Assembly (NCBI RefSeq): GCF_029887875.1
Contig: NZ_JARXRM010000019.1
Coordinates: 193,217 to 257,216, forward strand
Reading direction: 5' to 3'
Length of the DNA stretch: 64,000 nt
Source: Luteimonas endophytica
GTDB lineage: Bacteria > Pseudomonadota > Gammaproteobacteria > Xanthomonadales > Xanthomonadaceae
Positions within the stretch are counted from its first letter, which is position 1. Every line of letters begins with the position of its first letter. Made by a program: the position numbers and the translations under genes. Of the stretch, positions 8,601 to 21,400 are shown piece after piece. A model generated the notes under the pieces. It ran no database searches. It saw nothing but the letters and a program-made list of their open reading frames with translations, and had not been told where the DNA came from.

Positions 8601-9883
8601 CGGCGCTGGCGCTGGTCGCCGGGCCGGCGCGCGCCGACACCGCCGCCGATGAAGCGGCACCGGCGCACTACGACCTGCAGGCGCGGATCGGTGCGGACGG
8701 CACCCTCGATGCCAAGGTCGCGATCGAGCTGGCGGCCGGGGCGGCGGACGGGCCGGTGTCGTTCCTGCTGGCGGAGCGCTTCCAGATCGAACGCACGGAT
8801 GCCGGAACCGGCGGCACGGTGGCGATCGCCGCCACCGACCAGCCGATCGCCGGGCTGCAGAAGATCACCGCGCGGTTCGCGGGTCCCGGCCCGGCGCGCC
8901 TGGAGCTGGACTACAGCGGCCCGCTGGCCGGCGGCGAGAACGGCGTGGCGGCGTTCGCGCAGGACCGGATCGAGCTGTCGGTCGACAACATGTGGTTTCC
9001 GGTGCGCGAGGACATCGGCCTGCAGTTCACCGTCGACGCCACCTTCCAGGGCATCCCGGCGGACTACGTGGCGGTCTCGCAGGGCGAGGTGACGCGCGCC
9101 GAGGACGGCGCGGTGCGGGTGGTCCGCAGCCGGACGGACGTCGACCTGCCGCTGATCGCCGCGCCCGGGCTGCGCCGCGAACTCCTCTCCGGCGCCGAGT
9201 TCCATGCCGCCGACCCCGAGGGCGTGGTCGCCTCGCTGTTCCGCAAGCACGCCGCGCAGGCCGGAGAGTTCTTCCAGGACTGGTTCGGGCCGCTGCGCGT
9301 GCCGTTCCGCATCGTGGTGCTCTCGCGCGAGCAGACCATGGGCTACGTGCGCTCCGGCTACATGGTGCTCTCGGACGGCGGAGCGGCGGGGCGCGAGTCG
9401 GCGAAGCAGGACTTTCCCGAGGCCAACCCGGCCAAGCACATCGCCCACGAGTTCGCGCACGCCTGGTGGTCGCCCGCGGACCCGCTGACCGAACACTACT
9501 GGCTGTCCGAGTCGGTGGCCGAGTACGCGGCGATCCGCTACGTCGAGGCGACCTTCGGCATCGCCGACGCGCAGCGGCTGGTCGACCGCCTGCGCGAGCG
9601 CGGCGATGCCGCCGGCCCGGTGATCGGCCACGGCCGCCCCAGCGGCGACCAGCTCTACCGGCGCGGCCCGCTGCTGTTGTTCGAGCTGGAAGAGGCGGTC
9701 GGCCGCGCCGCGCTGGACCGCACGCTGGCGACGCTCGGCCGCGATCCCCCGCGCGAGACCGCGCAGTTCCTGGCGGCGCTGGCCGCCGAGGCGGGCGCGG
9801 ACGCGGCGGCCGCCTTCGACGCCGCGCTGCGCCGCGACGGTCCGCTCACCGCCGAACACGAAGCCGGCGAGGACACTCCGTAG
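8576..9883 (+). CDS. Exported M1-like gluzincin peptidase
   Basis: 435 residues with a signal peptide (MRSWGILLAALALVAGPARA). The centre has HEFAH (His291-His295) followed 16 residues later by Glu312 in LSESVAEY, which matches the M1 aminopeptidase pattern HExxH..NExxA although the spacer is two residues shorter than the classical 18. The usual GAMEN exopeptidase motif is not visible. The N-terminal ~220 residues read as a beta-sandwich like the M1 N-domain. AGGAGG at 8566-8571 precedes the ATG by four bases. It is the last gene of the hydrolase run. Its stop codon TAG is the TAG of the GTAGGAG repeat that follows directly. Confidence 0.8.
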   Translation: MRSWGILLAALALVAGPARADTAADEAAPAHYDLQARIGADGTLDAKVAIELAAGAADGPVSFLLAERFQIERTDAGTGGTVAIAATDQPIAGLQKITARFAGPGPARLELDYSGPLAGGENGVAAFAQDRIELSVDNMWFPVREDIGLQFTVDATFQGIPADYVAVSQGEVTRAEDGAVRVVRSRTDVDLPLIAAPGLRRELLSGAEFHAADPEGVVASLFRKHAAQAGEFFQDWFGPLRVPFRIVVLSREQTMGYVRSGYMVLSDGGAAGRESAKQDFPEANPAKHIAHEFAHAWWSPADPLTEHYWLSESVAEYAAIRYVEATFGIADAQRLVDRLRERGDAAGPVIGHGRPSGDQLYRRGPLLLFELEEAVGRAALDRTLATLGRDPPRETAQFLAALAAEAGADAAAAFDAALRRDGPLTAEHEAGEDTP

Positions 9884-9990
9884 GAGCGTGCCATGCGCGC
9901 GAAAGCCCGCGCGGTTGGCCGACGCCCGGCATCACACCGCCGACCCGGCCGCGAACTCCCGCGGCCTTCGCGGCCATGGGCCGCTCCTAC
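9880..9990. repeat. CATG-loop palindromic repeat, complete copy
   Basis: Complete copy of the family that recurs through the window. The left arm GTAGGAGCGTGCCATGCGCG and the right arm GCGGCCATGGGCCGCTCCTAC are inverted with a ~55-bp spacer. Each arm is itself a small palindrome around CATG. The left arm provides the TAG stop of the preceding peptidase gene. Confidence 0.85.
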
Positions 9991-10050
9991 CGACGGCCGG
10001 TCCCCCGGCAGCGGCGATCCGTTTTCCCGGCCGCCGGCGTGCCGTGCCGA

Positions 10051-11985
<1,935 letters not shown>

Positions 11986-12019
11986 GGACCGCGCATTCTA
12001 CCGGCAGCGCCAGGCAACT

Positions 12020-12053
12020 GTAGGAGCGGCCCACGGCCGCGAAAGCCGGCGCG
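12020..12053. repeat. CATG-loop repeat, single arm (CATG degenerated to CACG)
   Basis: Single left arm GTAGGAGCGGCCCACGGCCGCG followed by AAAGCCGG; the opposite arm is not recognisable. It lies between the divergent YheS and TonB-receptor genes. The rest of this 269-bp intergenic region carries only the possible promoter described separately. Confidence 0.65.
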
Positions 12054-12174
12054 GCCTGCCAGCCCCGGAATCACCGCCCGCTCCATCGGAACCGCCCCTG
12101 GCCGGCGCCCTGCAGCCGCCCAGGCCGCGCAGTGTGAACTGCTTCCCATCCACGAAAGGTTGAAGTTGCAACCG

Positions 12175-12203
12175 TTGACCCGTTCAGGCCCCGGTGTTAC
12201 AGC
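12175..12203 (+). promoter_or_regulatory. Possible weak sigma70 promoter of the TonB receptor
   Basis: TTGACC, a 17-base spacer and TACAGC lie 52 bases before the receptor ATG. The -35 is good and the -10 is poor. Just upstream, GGTTG..CAACC at 12159-12174 forms a short inverted repeat that might be an operator. Position and spacing fit, but the call rests on a weak -10. Confidence 0.3.
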
Positions 12204-12254
12204 GAGATGACGCGCTCCCCCCCGGCGCCGCCAACAAGAACAGGAGTTCACCCC

Positions 12255-14684
12255 ATGCAGCGTCATCCCCTCGCGCTCGCGCTCGTGCTTGTGCTCGCTT
12301 CCCCGGCCGCCTTCGCCCAGTCCCCTGAGCGGGAACCACCAGAGCGCGAACGCGCCACCACCCTGGACACGCTGATCGTCACCGGCACGCGGGTGGCCGA
12401 CCGCACCGTCGCCGAGTCTTCCTCGCCGATCGACATCATCTCCCCGGAGACCCTGGAAGCCACCGGCACCGTGGAGCTGGCAACCGCGCTGTCGCGGGCC
12501 CTGCCCTCGCTCAACTTCCCGCGCCCGGCGATCACCGACGGCACCGATGCGGTGCGCCCGGCGCAGCTGCGCGGGCTGGCCCCGGACCAGGTGCTGGTGC
12601 TGGTCAACGGCAAGCGCCGCCACACCACCGCGCTGATCAACCTCAACGGCAGCCAGGGCCGCGGCTCCTCGCCGGTCGACCTCAACGCGATCCCGATCGC
12701 CGCGATCGAGCGGGTCGAGGTGCTGCGCGACGGCGCCTCGGCGCAATACGGCTCCGACGCCATCGCCGGCGTGATCAACGTGGTGCTCAAGGGCAGCGAC
12801 GCCGGCGGCGGCATCGCCGGGCGCTACGGCCAGTACAGCGCCGGCGACGGCGAGCAATACCAGCTCTCCGGCGATGGCGGCATTCCCCTGGGCGATGCCG
12901 GCTTCCTGCACCTGGCGGCGCAGGCCGGCCATCAGGACCAGACCGACCGCGCACGGCCGTTCCAGGGCACGGTGACGCCCGGCTCGGCGCCGGCCGGCGT
13001 GGTGGTGCAGCGCTACGGCGATCCCGAGGTCGACAGCCGCGCCGCCTCCTACAACATGGAGATCAGCCCGGCCGAGGGCGTGGTGTTCTACTCCTTCGGC
13101 ACCTACAGCCGCCGCGACGCGCTGTCGAACGGCTTCTTCCGGCCGGCCGGCGACAACCGCAACATCCCGGAGATCTATCCGGACGGCTTCCTGCCCAACA
13201 TCCGCAACATCGCCGACGACCGCGCCGGGGTGCTCGGCCTGCGCGGCACCACCGCCGGCGGCACCGGCATCGACATCAGCTTCAACCACGGCATCAACCA
13301 CCTCACCTTCGACGTCGAGAACAGCCTCAACCGCAGCCTCGGCCCGGACACGCCGACGCGGTTCCATTCCGGCGCGCTCGAGGTCACCCAGAACGTCCTC
13401 AACCTCGACTTCAACCGCCCGGTCGACATCGGCCTGGCCTACCCGCTGGCGCTGGCCTGGGGCGCCGAATGGCGCGGCGAGAAGTTCAACCAGAGCCCGG
13501 GCGACCCGGCCTCGTACGCCGACGGCAACCTGATCCTGCCCGACGGCAGCCGCGCCCCGCCCGGCGCCCAGGTCTTCCCCGGCTTCCGCCCCGCCAACGC
13601 CGGCCAGCACGACCGCCACAGCTACTCGGCCTACCTGGACGCCGAGGCCGACTTCGGCGAGCGCTTCAGCGCCGGCCTGGCGGTGCGCTACGAGGACTAC
13701 AGCGACTTCGGCAGCACAACCTCGGGCAAGCTGTCGGGGCGCTACGCCTTCAGCGATGCGGTGGCGCTGCGCGGCACCGTATCGACCGGCTTCCGCGCGC
13801 CGTCGCTGCAGCAGCAGCATTTCAGTGCGATCTCGACCAACTTCATTGGCGGCGAGCCGTTCGAAGTCAGCACTTTCGCGGTGAGCGACCCAGCGGCGAT
13901 CGCTCTCGGTTCTGAACCGCTCAGGGCCGAGGAGTCCACCAACTTGAGTCTCGGCCTGGTGCTACAGCCGGTCGAAGCGCTGTACGTCACTATCGACGCT
14001 TACCAGATCGACATTGACGATCGCATCATTCTTTCCGAGAACCTGATCGACGACCGCAACAATCCTGATCCGGCGCTGAGGCGGCTAGTTAGTGATTTTT
14101 TGGAGGCGCGCGGCATCTTCGGCGTCAACGGCGGCCGCTATTTCACCAACGCCATCGATACCCGCACGCGCGGCATCGACCTGGTCGGCACCTACCGCTG
14201 GGGCCTGGCGGCCGGCAATCTCGACCTGACCGCAGGCTTCAACTACAACGACACCGATATCGAGGCGATCGCCCCCAACCCACCGGAACTGGAGAGCGGC
14301 GACCTGGATCTGGAACGCATCGGCCGCGTCGAACAGGGCCGGGTGACCGTGGGCGCGCCGTCGGACAAGTTCTTCCTGTCGGGGACCTGGCATACAGGGC
14401 CATGGCGCTTCGCCGCCTCTGCCACCCGCTACGGCGAGTTCGACGTGCTCAACAACGATTCGACCCTCGATCAGACCTTCGGCGCGGAATGGACCCTGGA
14501 CGTGTCGGCCAGCTACGCGATCGACGGCTGGGACTTCACCATCGGCGCCGACAACGTGCTCAACGAGTACCCGGACGAGGTGATCTTCGTGAACTCCAGC
14601 GCCGGACAGCTGCCCTACAGTGCAGCCTCGCCGTTCGGCTTCAACGGCGCGTTCGCCTACGCGAGGGTCGGCTACAGCTGGTAA
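12255..14684 (+). CDS. TonB-dependent outer-membrane receptor
   Basis: 809 residues with signal peptide MQRHPLALALVLVLASPAAFA. A possible TonB box follows (TLDTLIVTGTRV). The plug domain covers about residues 45-170 with LRGLAPDQVLVLVNGKRR and VEVLRDGASAQYGSDAIAGV, and the rest is barrel ending in ARVGYSW. The ATG at 12255 is preceded by AGGAG at 12242-12246 and starts the signal peptide, so an in-frame start 48 bp upstream is not favoured. The ligand cannot be told from sequence. A patch at about 13,900-14,100 is near 50% GC with unusual codons (TTAGTGATTTTTTTGG-like runs), unlike the rest of the gene, and suggests local recombination near the 3' end. Confidence 0.92.
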   Translation: MQRHPLALALVLVLASPAAFAQSPEREPPERERATTLDTLIVTGTRVADRTVAESSSPIDIISPETLEATGTVELATALSRALPSLNFPRPAITDGTDAVRPAQLRGLAPDQVLVLVNGKRRHTTALINLNGSQGRGSSPVDLNAIPIAAIERVEVLRDGASAQYGSDAIAGVINVVLKGSDAGGGIAGRYGQYSAGDGEQYQLSGDGGIPLGDAGFLHLAAQAGHQDQTDRARPFQGTVTPGSAPAGVVVQRYGDPEVDSRAASYNMEISPAEGVVFYSFGTYSRRDALSNGFFRPAGDNRNIPEIYPDGFLPNIRNIADDRAGVLGLRGTTAGGTGIDISFNHGINHLTFDVENSLNRSLGPDTPTRFHSGALEVTQNVLNLDFNRPVDIGLAYPLALAWGAEWRGEKFNQSPGDPASYADGNLILPDGSRAPPGAQVFPGFRPANAGQHDRHSYSAYLDAEADFGERFSAGLAVRYEDYSDFGSTTSGKLSGRYAFSDAVALRGTVSTGFRAPSLQQQHFSAISTNFIGGEPFEVSTFAVSDPAAIALGSEPLRAEESTNLSLGLVLQPVEALYVTIDAYQIDIDDRIILSENLIDDRNNPDPALRRLVSDFLEARGIFGVNGGRYFTNAIDTRTRGIDLVGTYRWGLAAGNLDLTAGFNYNDTDIEAIAPNPPELESGDLDLERIGRVEQGRVTVGAPSDKFFLSGTWHTGPWRFAASATRYGEFDVLNNDSTLDQTFGAEWTLDVSASYAIDGWDFTIGADNVLNEYPDEVIFVNSSAGQLPYSAASPFGFNGAFAYARVGYSW

Positions 14685-14845
14685 CACGAAACGGCTCCAC
14701 CCAACCCATCGCAACTGTACACTCGCGATGGTTTGGCGCGGATGGCTGCTAGCCCTCACTGAAGGGATCACAACGATCTGTGCACCCTCGCGCGTTCCGC
14801 AGCACCTTCCACGCCGTCTCCGGCCAGCAATCTCCGATCATCGAG

Positions 14846-14868
14846 CGGCCGTCACACGGTGACGGCCG
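14846..14868. terminator. Strong hairpin between convergent genes, probable bidirectional terminator
   Basis: CGGCCGTCAC, loop ACG, GTGACGGCCG: a perfect 10-bp stem lying 160 bp after the receptor stop and 8 bp past the stop of the minus-strand acyltransferase gene. No strong T-run follows on either side, so intrinsic termination is likely but not certain. Confidence 0.45.
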
Positions 14869-14875
14869 CAAACGA

Positions 14876-15448
14876 CTACTGCTTTTCCGGCAGTGGCTTG
14901 GCGGGTAAGCCGCTCAACTTGACCTTGTCGCGCCTACCGGATTGCGGATCTGTGCGGTGCAGATAGAAAGTCTTGCCGCTGAGGGGACCACCCATCAGGT
15001 CCAACATCATCGCTTCGCCCAACTTGTTTTCTGTCGTGGCGAAAGGTGTGACGAACTCCACCACCCACAGACGGTCGCCAGACTGCCAGTCCGCCTCGTC
15101 GAGATGCTCGCCGCGCTCCAGCTTGGCCTCGGCTGCTTCCGACAGATGCGCCCAGATCGCCACCCCCAGCGGCAACTGTTCTATACCTTCCTTACTGAAT
15201 CCAGCAAGCTTGAATTCCGTCGGATTCATCGCCGCAAGCGTTGGCAACGGACCGAAGCGGAAGATCCGAAATTGTTCCTTGAGGATCGCCGGCATGAAGG
15301 ACCACTCAAGATCCTTCAACTTCATTTGCCGATGCAGCGGTGACTGGCTCAGCAGCCACACCACCTGGCCCAAAGCCTCGGCGACGGTTCTTGGCGCGCC
15401 AGGATAGGCGGACTCGCCGCTAATCTGACTGTCAGCGGTATCGTTCAT
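14876..15448 (-). CDS. HlyC/RtxC-type toxin-activating lysine acyltransferase
   Basis: 190 residues. Family members take a fatty acyl group from acyl-ACP and attach it to internal lysines of a co-transcribed RTX protoxin in the cytoplasm before export. The HlyC core is clear: LGQVVWLLSQSPLHR (His39 matching catalytic His23 of E. coli HlyC), LEWSFMPAI, then SGDRLWVVEFVTPF matching SGDRKWFIDWIAPF of HlyC. Two oddities: the position equivalent to catalytic Asp92 of HlyC is Glu131, and there is an extra ~20-residue stretch (MNPTEFKLAGF..) between the strands that precede the AIWAHLSEA motif. The ATG overlaps the stop of the giant RTX gene by four bases (ATGA), so translation is coupled. It is the last gene of the export operon. 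Confidence 0.85.
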   Translation of the reverse strand: MNDTADSQISGESAYPGAPRTVAEALGQVVWLLSQSPLHRQMKLKDLEWSFMPAILKEQFRIFRFGPLPTLAAMNPTEFKLAGFSKEGIEQLPLGVAIWAHLSEAAEAKLERGEHLDEADWQSGDRLWVVEFVTPFATTENKLGEAMMLDLMGGPLSGKTFYLHRTDPQSGRRDKVKLSGLPAKPLPEKQ

Positions 15449-18400
15449 GCCGTCATCTTAAGGTCAGGCAGCGTGGTCAACAACTCCAAGGCCTTGGGAT
15501 TCTTGCCGGCACCCAAACCGAACTCGGCGAAAGGCTGAGCTGAGAATGCGGACATCGCTTCCACCATCTGGAAGCGCTTCTTTTCGCTCAGCGCAAGGCC
15601 GTCATGCAGGGCCGAACGCGAATGGGCAAGTGTAGGGCGGTACCCCTCCAGCGCCGCATCCATTCGCCTGTTCTGGCGCTTTGGCTCGCGCCGTTCGGCA
15701 CCGGATGTCCGCGAGGCTGCGCTTTCTTCTGAGACCTGGGTTTGCGGGAGGTCTACCGCGCCTCCATTTCCGTCAGGCCCTTCCCAAGCGCCACCTTGCA
15801 TCGCTCCCGCCATCACCTGGGCGGCGGTGAATTCGCGACGGGCACGGCGGTCCACTTTGCCCGATGCAGCGTCACCCGGGCCGGGATCTCTCGCGCCATT
15901 CCAACCGATGTTGTGCCTAACGTAACTTCCGTCCAAACAGTCGTCCTGCAGAACCACCCCGTCCCATCCATTCTTTCCCCGCCCCATGTCGACATCCTGC
16001 TTTTGCGATGTCGGCATGGGCTCTATCGTCACGTTGGTATTCGTAGCGTAGAACAGAAATACATCGCCGACCGTACCGACCGACCCGTCGACCCTGTGGA
16101 AACTGGAGGTCGCGTAGATCGTATTGTCGAGTTCGGCCTCCGGATCCAGGCCTGTACGTAACCCATCCAAGTCAATAGAGACGATGCCCAAGTCCGCTAA
16201 CGTCCACAATTCCTCTGCCTGGCTGACGCCGTCCGAATTCTGATCGCGCCATACAGCGAATTCGCTGTATCGTGCATCTTCCGAATCGAACAAGCCGTTA
16301 CGGTTGCTATCGTAAGCCGCGAGCCCCTGGAGATCAGAATAGGCTTCTGGTAAATCATCGACGAACGAAATTTCCGAGCCGTTATCAATTACGCGGTTGC
16401 CATCACGGTCAAGCACCAACAGGCCGTCGTCCGCGCCTACCCAGCCACTCGCGTCGCGAACGCCATCGCCGTCCATGTCGAAACGCACGGTCGACGATGC
16501 CAATGGCAGCAACTCCACACCATCGCCATCCAGATCGACTACGACCGGTCCAGTCGCGCTATTTCCGTACACGTCGAACCTTACAACAGTTGACAAGCCG
16601 CCGTTATCAGTTGCCTTTACATATATGGAAGCCGACTCTCCACCATAGACGGTTGCTCCCACTCGGAGGATATCGCCGATGATTTTTGCTTCGCTGATCC
16701 ATCCGCCATTGCTAACACTCACAATGCTGTAAGTGATCGCTCCCCCCTCAGGATCACTTGCGTTCATTTCGAGTGAAAGTGTTCCATATTCTCCAGGGCT
16801 CCAGACGAAAATCCCGCTTGCCCCACCGGACGAGAAAATTGGCGCCTCGTTGGCATTAGTAACGTTGATCGCGACCGTCTTTTGGACCGAGAATCCACTC
16901 CCGCCTCTATCCTTAACCGTAATCTGCACCTGATGACTGGTAGCGGCCTCGTAGTTCAAGGATCCCTGCAGATACAACTGCCCAGTCGTCTGGTTGATCG
17001 AGAATAGGCTGGCGGCACCGCCGGTCAGGCTGTAGCGAAAATTACGGTTGTAGCTCTGCGAGTCCGGGTCGCTAACCGCCACAGTGCCGATCAGCGTTTG
17101 ACCCGCGCCCGGTGCCGACTCGCTCACCGAGAAACTGGAAGTGCTGATGGCTGGAGCTTCATTCTTGTCCTCGATGCGCACGGTCACCGCCCGGTTGCCG
17201 GAGGCCAGGCTGCCGTCTGTCGAGCGCACGGAGGCGGTGTAGGTTGCCTCCTTCTGCCCGTCACCGTCGACATCGGTCAAGGTCACGCCGCCCGCGGATA
17301 CCAGCGCCTCGAAGTCAGAATTAAACCCACTCTTGAACTTGAGCTGGTTACCGGAAAGCGTGAACCAAGCCTTGGGATCGCTGGCGATCTGGTAGCCCGG
17401 CGCGGTGCCGTCCGGATCGGTGGCGGAAAAGGTGGCCGCGACCACGCCGGACAACGCCGTGCCTTCTACCTTCGCCGTCACCGGCTGGGTAGCGATGGTC
17501 GGCGTACCCGGCGCTTCGTTGACGTTGGTGAGGGCGACGGTGAAGTTCTCAGTGCGAGTAGTCGCACCATCACTGACACGGACCTTGATCGTGTGGGATG
17601 CCGCGGCTTCATAGTTCAATAGCCCCCCGTTGGCCACCGTGAGCCGGCCGGCCGAGGTGAGAGCGAAGCGCCCGCCTGCGTTGTCGACCAGGCTGAACGT
17701 CAAGCCATCGCCCGGGTCCTGGTCGGCTCCGGTGAAGTTTCCTATGAACGCGCCGTTGGCCGAGTTCTCGGCGATCTTCAGCGTGCGGTCGGCAGCGATG
17801 TCGTGCGGTGCATCGTTGGCATCCTCGATACGGACGGTGACCGTGCGCTCGCCCGTGGAAGTCAAACTGCCGTCGGAGGACTTGACCTTGGCGGAGTACA
17901 CCACCTCCTGCCGTCCGTCTCCATCGATGTCGCTGACGGTCAGCCCCGCCGCTTTGAGCGCCTCGAAATCGAAGCTGAGGCCGGTACGGAACTTGAGTTG
18001 GCTGCCCACGATGGTAAACCAACCACGTGGATCGCTGGTTACCACGTAACTTGGCGTGGTGCCGTCGGGATCGGTAGCAGCAAGATTCGCTACTGCCTGC
18101 CCCGCCAAGGCCGTGTTCTCAACTCCCACCGGTATCAGCACGCTGGCGGACGGGGTAGTCGGTGCTTCGTTAACGTTGTTGACCGCAACGGTGAACTGCT
18201 CTTCGTAGCTCAAGCCGGAAGCATCGGTTACTTTAACTCTGACCACGTGCGAGGCTGCCGCTTCGCGATTCAGCAGGGCCCCATTGGCGACAGTGAGCAC
18301 TCCTGTGGTGGTAATTGCGAAACGCCCACCGGCGTTGTCGACCAGAGCAAAGGTCAGCGTTCCGCCATCTGGATCGGTGGCAGTGAAGTTTGCGACGAGT

Positions 18401-21400
18401 GTGCCGGCTGGGATCGTGGAGGCCGCGGTGGACTCGTTTATCGCCAAGCTACGGTCCGCGGCGATGTCGGTCGGTCTGGCATTGATCGGTACCGACAGGA
18501 CGTGGCTGGTCTGGGCGGTTTCGCCGGTGGCGGTCTCCTTTGCGATAGCGGTCACGGTCAGTGCGGCGGTACCCGTGAGGTTCTGCGACCAGTTCGACGG
18601 ACCAGTCAGCGCGAGTCCCGACAGTTGAGCAGCCGTCAGCGACCAGACGCCGTTCCCTAGGTGCGTGCCCTTGTTCAAAGCCAGGCCGGTGGGCACGTTG
18701 GAAATGCGGATCTCGAGCGTTTCAGAACTGTCCTGATCCACCAGTGCAGCCTGAACGTCGAGCGGGAGTGGGCCGCCGTCGAGCGTGGTGCCAAGCGGTA
18801 CGGCCCGGGTGATGATGGGCGCATCGGCCACCGGGATAATGGCAAGCGCAAAAGTCTGCTGGCTGATCAGGCCTCCAGCATCCGTAGCCTTCAAGGTGAT
18901 CGCCACGTCTCCACTGCGGTGGTCAGCCGCGCGCACCGTCAGCGTCCAGACGCCGTCGGCGTTCGGACCGGTGACTTGCGGCGGGTCGGCCCGGTCGTTG
19001 CTCGCCGTTGCCACCACCGCCAACCCGTTAGCGGGTGTCACGTCATCGGATACCGTGAACTGCAGCGTCAATGTTCCGTCTTCGGAGATCGTCTGGCTAC
19101 CGACGGAGGAAATCACTGGATCCTCGTTGCCCTGCCAGTAGTTGGTCCAGCGATTCCCGAATGCCGAGTCCGCTTGCAGCGCGTCGAAGGCGGCCTGGTT
19201 GGCCGGCTTTGTATAGCCGCCCATCAAACCAACCAGACCCTCGGCGTTGATGGTCTCTGTGTAGTGTTCGCCGGCGAGAATGAAATCGATCTTGTAGTTG
19301 GCGCGGTCGGATGCTGTGGCTGTCGAATACCAATCCTTGATTGTGGTCTGGACTCCCGTACCGATGGCGGAGATGGTCAGATCGTTGCCACTCCGGGCGA
19401 ACCACAGTTGATTGCGGTCGATCCCCTGGTAGCCGATAACGTCGACGTCCTGCCCGCTGGAGTCGTAGTTGCGGATCTCGTCCGACCCTGAATCCAGGTC
19501 GATTATGTAGGTATCGCTGTCGTCGCCGCCGATCAGGATGTCGCTGCCGCTGCCGCCAATGAGCCGGTCGTTGCCGGACTGGGCGTCGATGAAGTCGTCG
19601 CCTGCTCCTCCCATCAAGATGTCGTCGCCAGCACCCCCATGAATCGTGTCGTTGCCGGCGGCACCCTCGATGTGGTCCGCATTTGCAGAGCCTACGATCG
19701 TGTCCGAGAGGCTGGAGCCGATGACACGCTCAAAATGATCCTCGATGACGTCCCCTTCAGCTGCACCAGCGTGTGCACCCGTGACCAGGTTGAGGACGAT
19801 ACTGGAAGACGAGGTGGCATAGCTGAGCGTGTCGACACCGGCACCGCCTTGCATGCGGTCGGCACCGTCGCCACCGATGAGCACGTCATCGCCACTACCG
19901 CCATCGAGGATGTCTTGCCCGTAGTTGCCGTACAGATAGTCGTTCCCATTGCCGCCTTGCAGGCTGTCATCCCCAAATCCGCCGTCGAGGTTGTCGGCGC
20001 CGTCGTCACCGAATAGCAGATCATCGCCCTCCATGCCTTTCAGGTGATCAGCGCCATCCCCGCCATGCAGCTGGTCCGCGCCTTCACCGCCTTGAACCTG
20101 ATCGTCACCAAGTTCACCCCACAGTCGGTCATCGCCGTCCCCACCCATCACCACATCGACATCGTCCCCACCATAGACGTCGTCGTTTCCGCCACCTCCT
20201 GAAAGAATGTCGAAGCCGCCGTACCCGTAGATGATGTCGCGGTTACCCTGTCCAGAGAGGGTATCGGCGCCAGCCGTTCCGTAGAGGTAGTCGTCCTTAT
20301 CGTTGACGGCGAAAGTCAGTGTCCGCGTGTAGCCCAACCCGCTGCCGCCGCGGTCAGTGACCGTGACGTCAACCGGTACCGTTGCACCAGCCTCGAAATC
20401 GAGGGCCGCACCAGCCTTGAGGCGCAGCTCGTTTCCGTTTACGACTTCAAAACGCTCGTCGGTGACGGTGAACACAAGGGAAGCAAAGTCCAGGCTCCCG
20501 GCTGTGTCGGGATCGATTGCCGACAACGTGCCCAGGAGGATGGCCGGCGCCGGGGATCCCACGGCCGGGTGGTCACGTTCCTCGATCGACGTCACAGTGG
20601 AAGCGAACCCGATGGCAGTCGGTGCTTCGTTGATGTCTTCGATAAGGAACCAGAACCGAGTCGGCTGCGCGGAACTGAGCTCGCCGTCGGTCGCGACCAC
20701 CGCACCGCCGAGCCTGATTTCTCGTATCCCGTCCCCATCGGTATCCTCTAGAACGCCTCCTGCGGCTACCAGCGCCTCGAAGTCCACCGCCGCGCCGGCC
20801 TTCACGCGCACGGTATTGAGCGACGTGTCCAGCCAGCCGTACGGGTTATCCGTCAGCTGGAGCGCGGGCGTCGTGTTGTCGGGGTCGCCGATGACGAAGC
20901 TGGCCACTGTACCGCCAGTTGCATTCTCGGCGAGCACGGCCGGTACGGTGGTCGGCGGCGGGGTGACGATGTACGGGACTTCGTTGACGTTGCGTACCGT
21001 GACCACGAAGTCCTTCTCGAAGGAAGCACCCGCCAAGTCGGTCACGCGCACCCGGATGGCATGACTGCTGTTCGCCTCGTAATCGAGGGCGGCGCCGTTG
21101 GCGACGGTCAGCTTGCCGTCCGCTGTCATCGCGAAACGACCGCCCGCGCTGTCCACGAGTTGGAAGCTCGGGATGTCCTCGGGCCCGTCGACGTCCTCGT
21201 GAGTGAACACGCCGAGGCCCAGTCCCTGCCCGGCGCCTTCATCGACCTCGAGCGGCCCCGGGGCGAAGATGTTACTGGGCGCGTCGTTGACCGATGCCAC
21301 CGCGATGGCGATGGACTGCCGGGCGCTGTTGCCGTCGGCGTCCGTGACAGTGATCATGAAACTATCGTTACCGTGGCGGTTCGCCTCCGGCGTGTATGTC

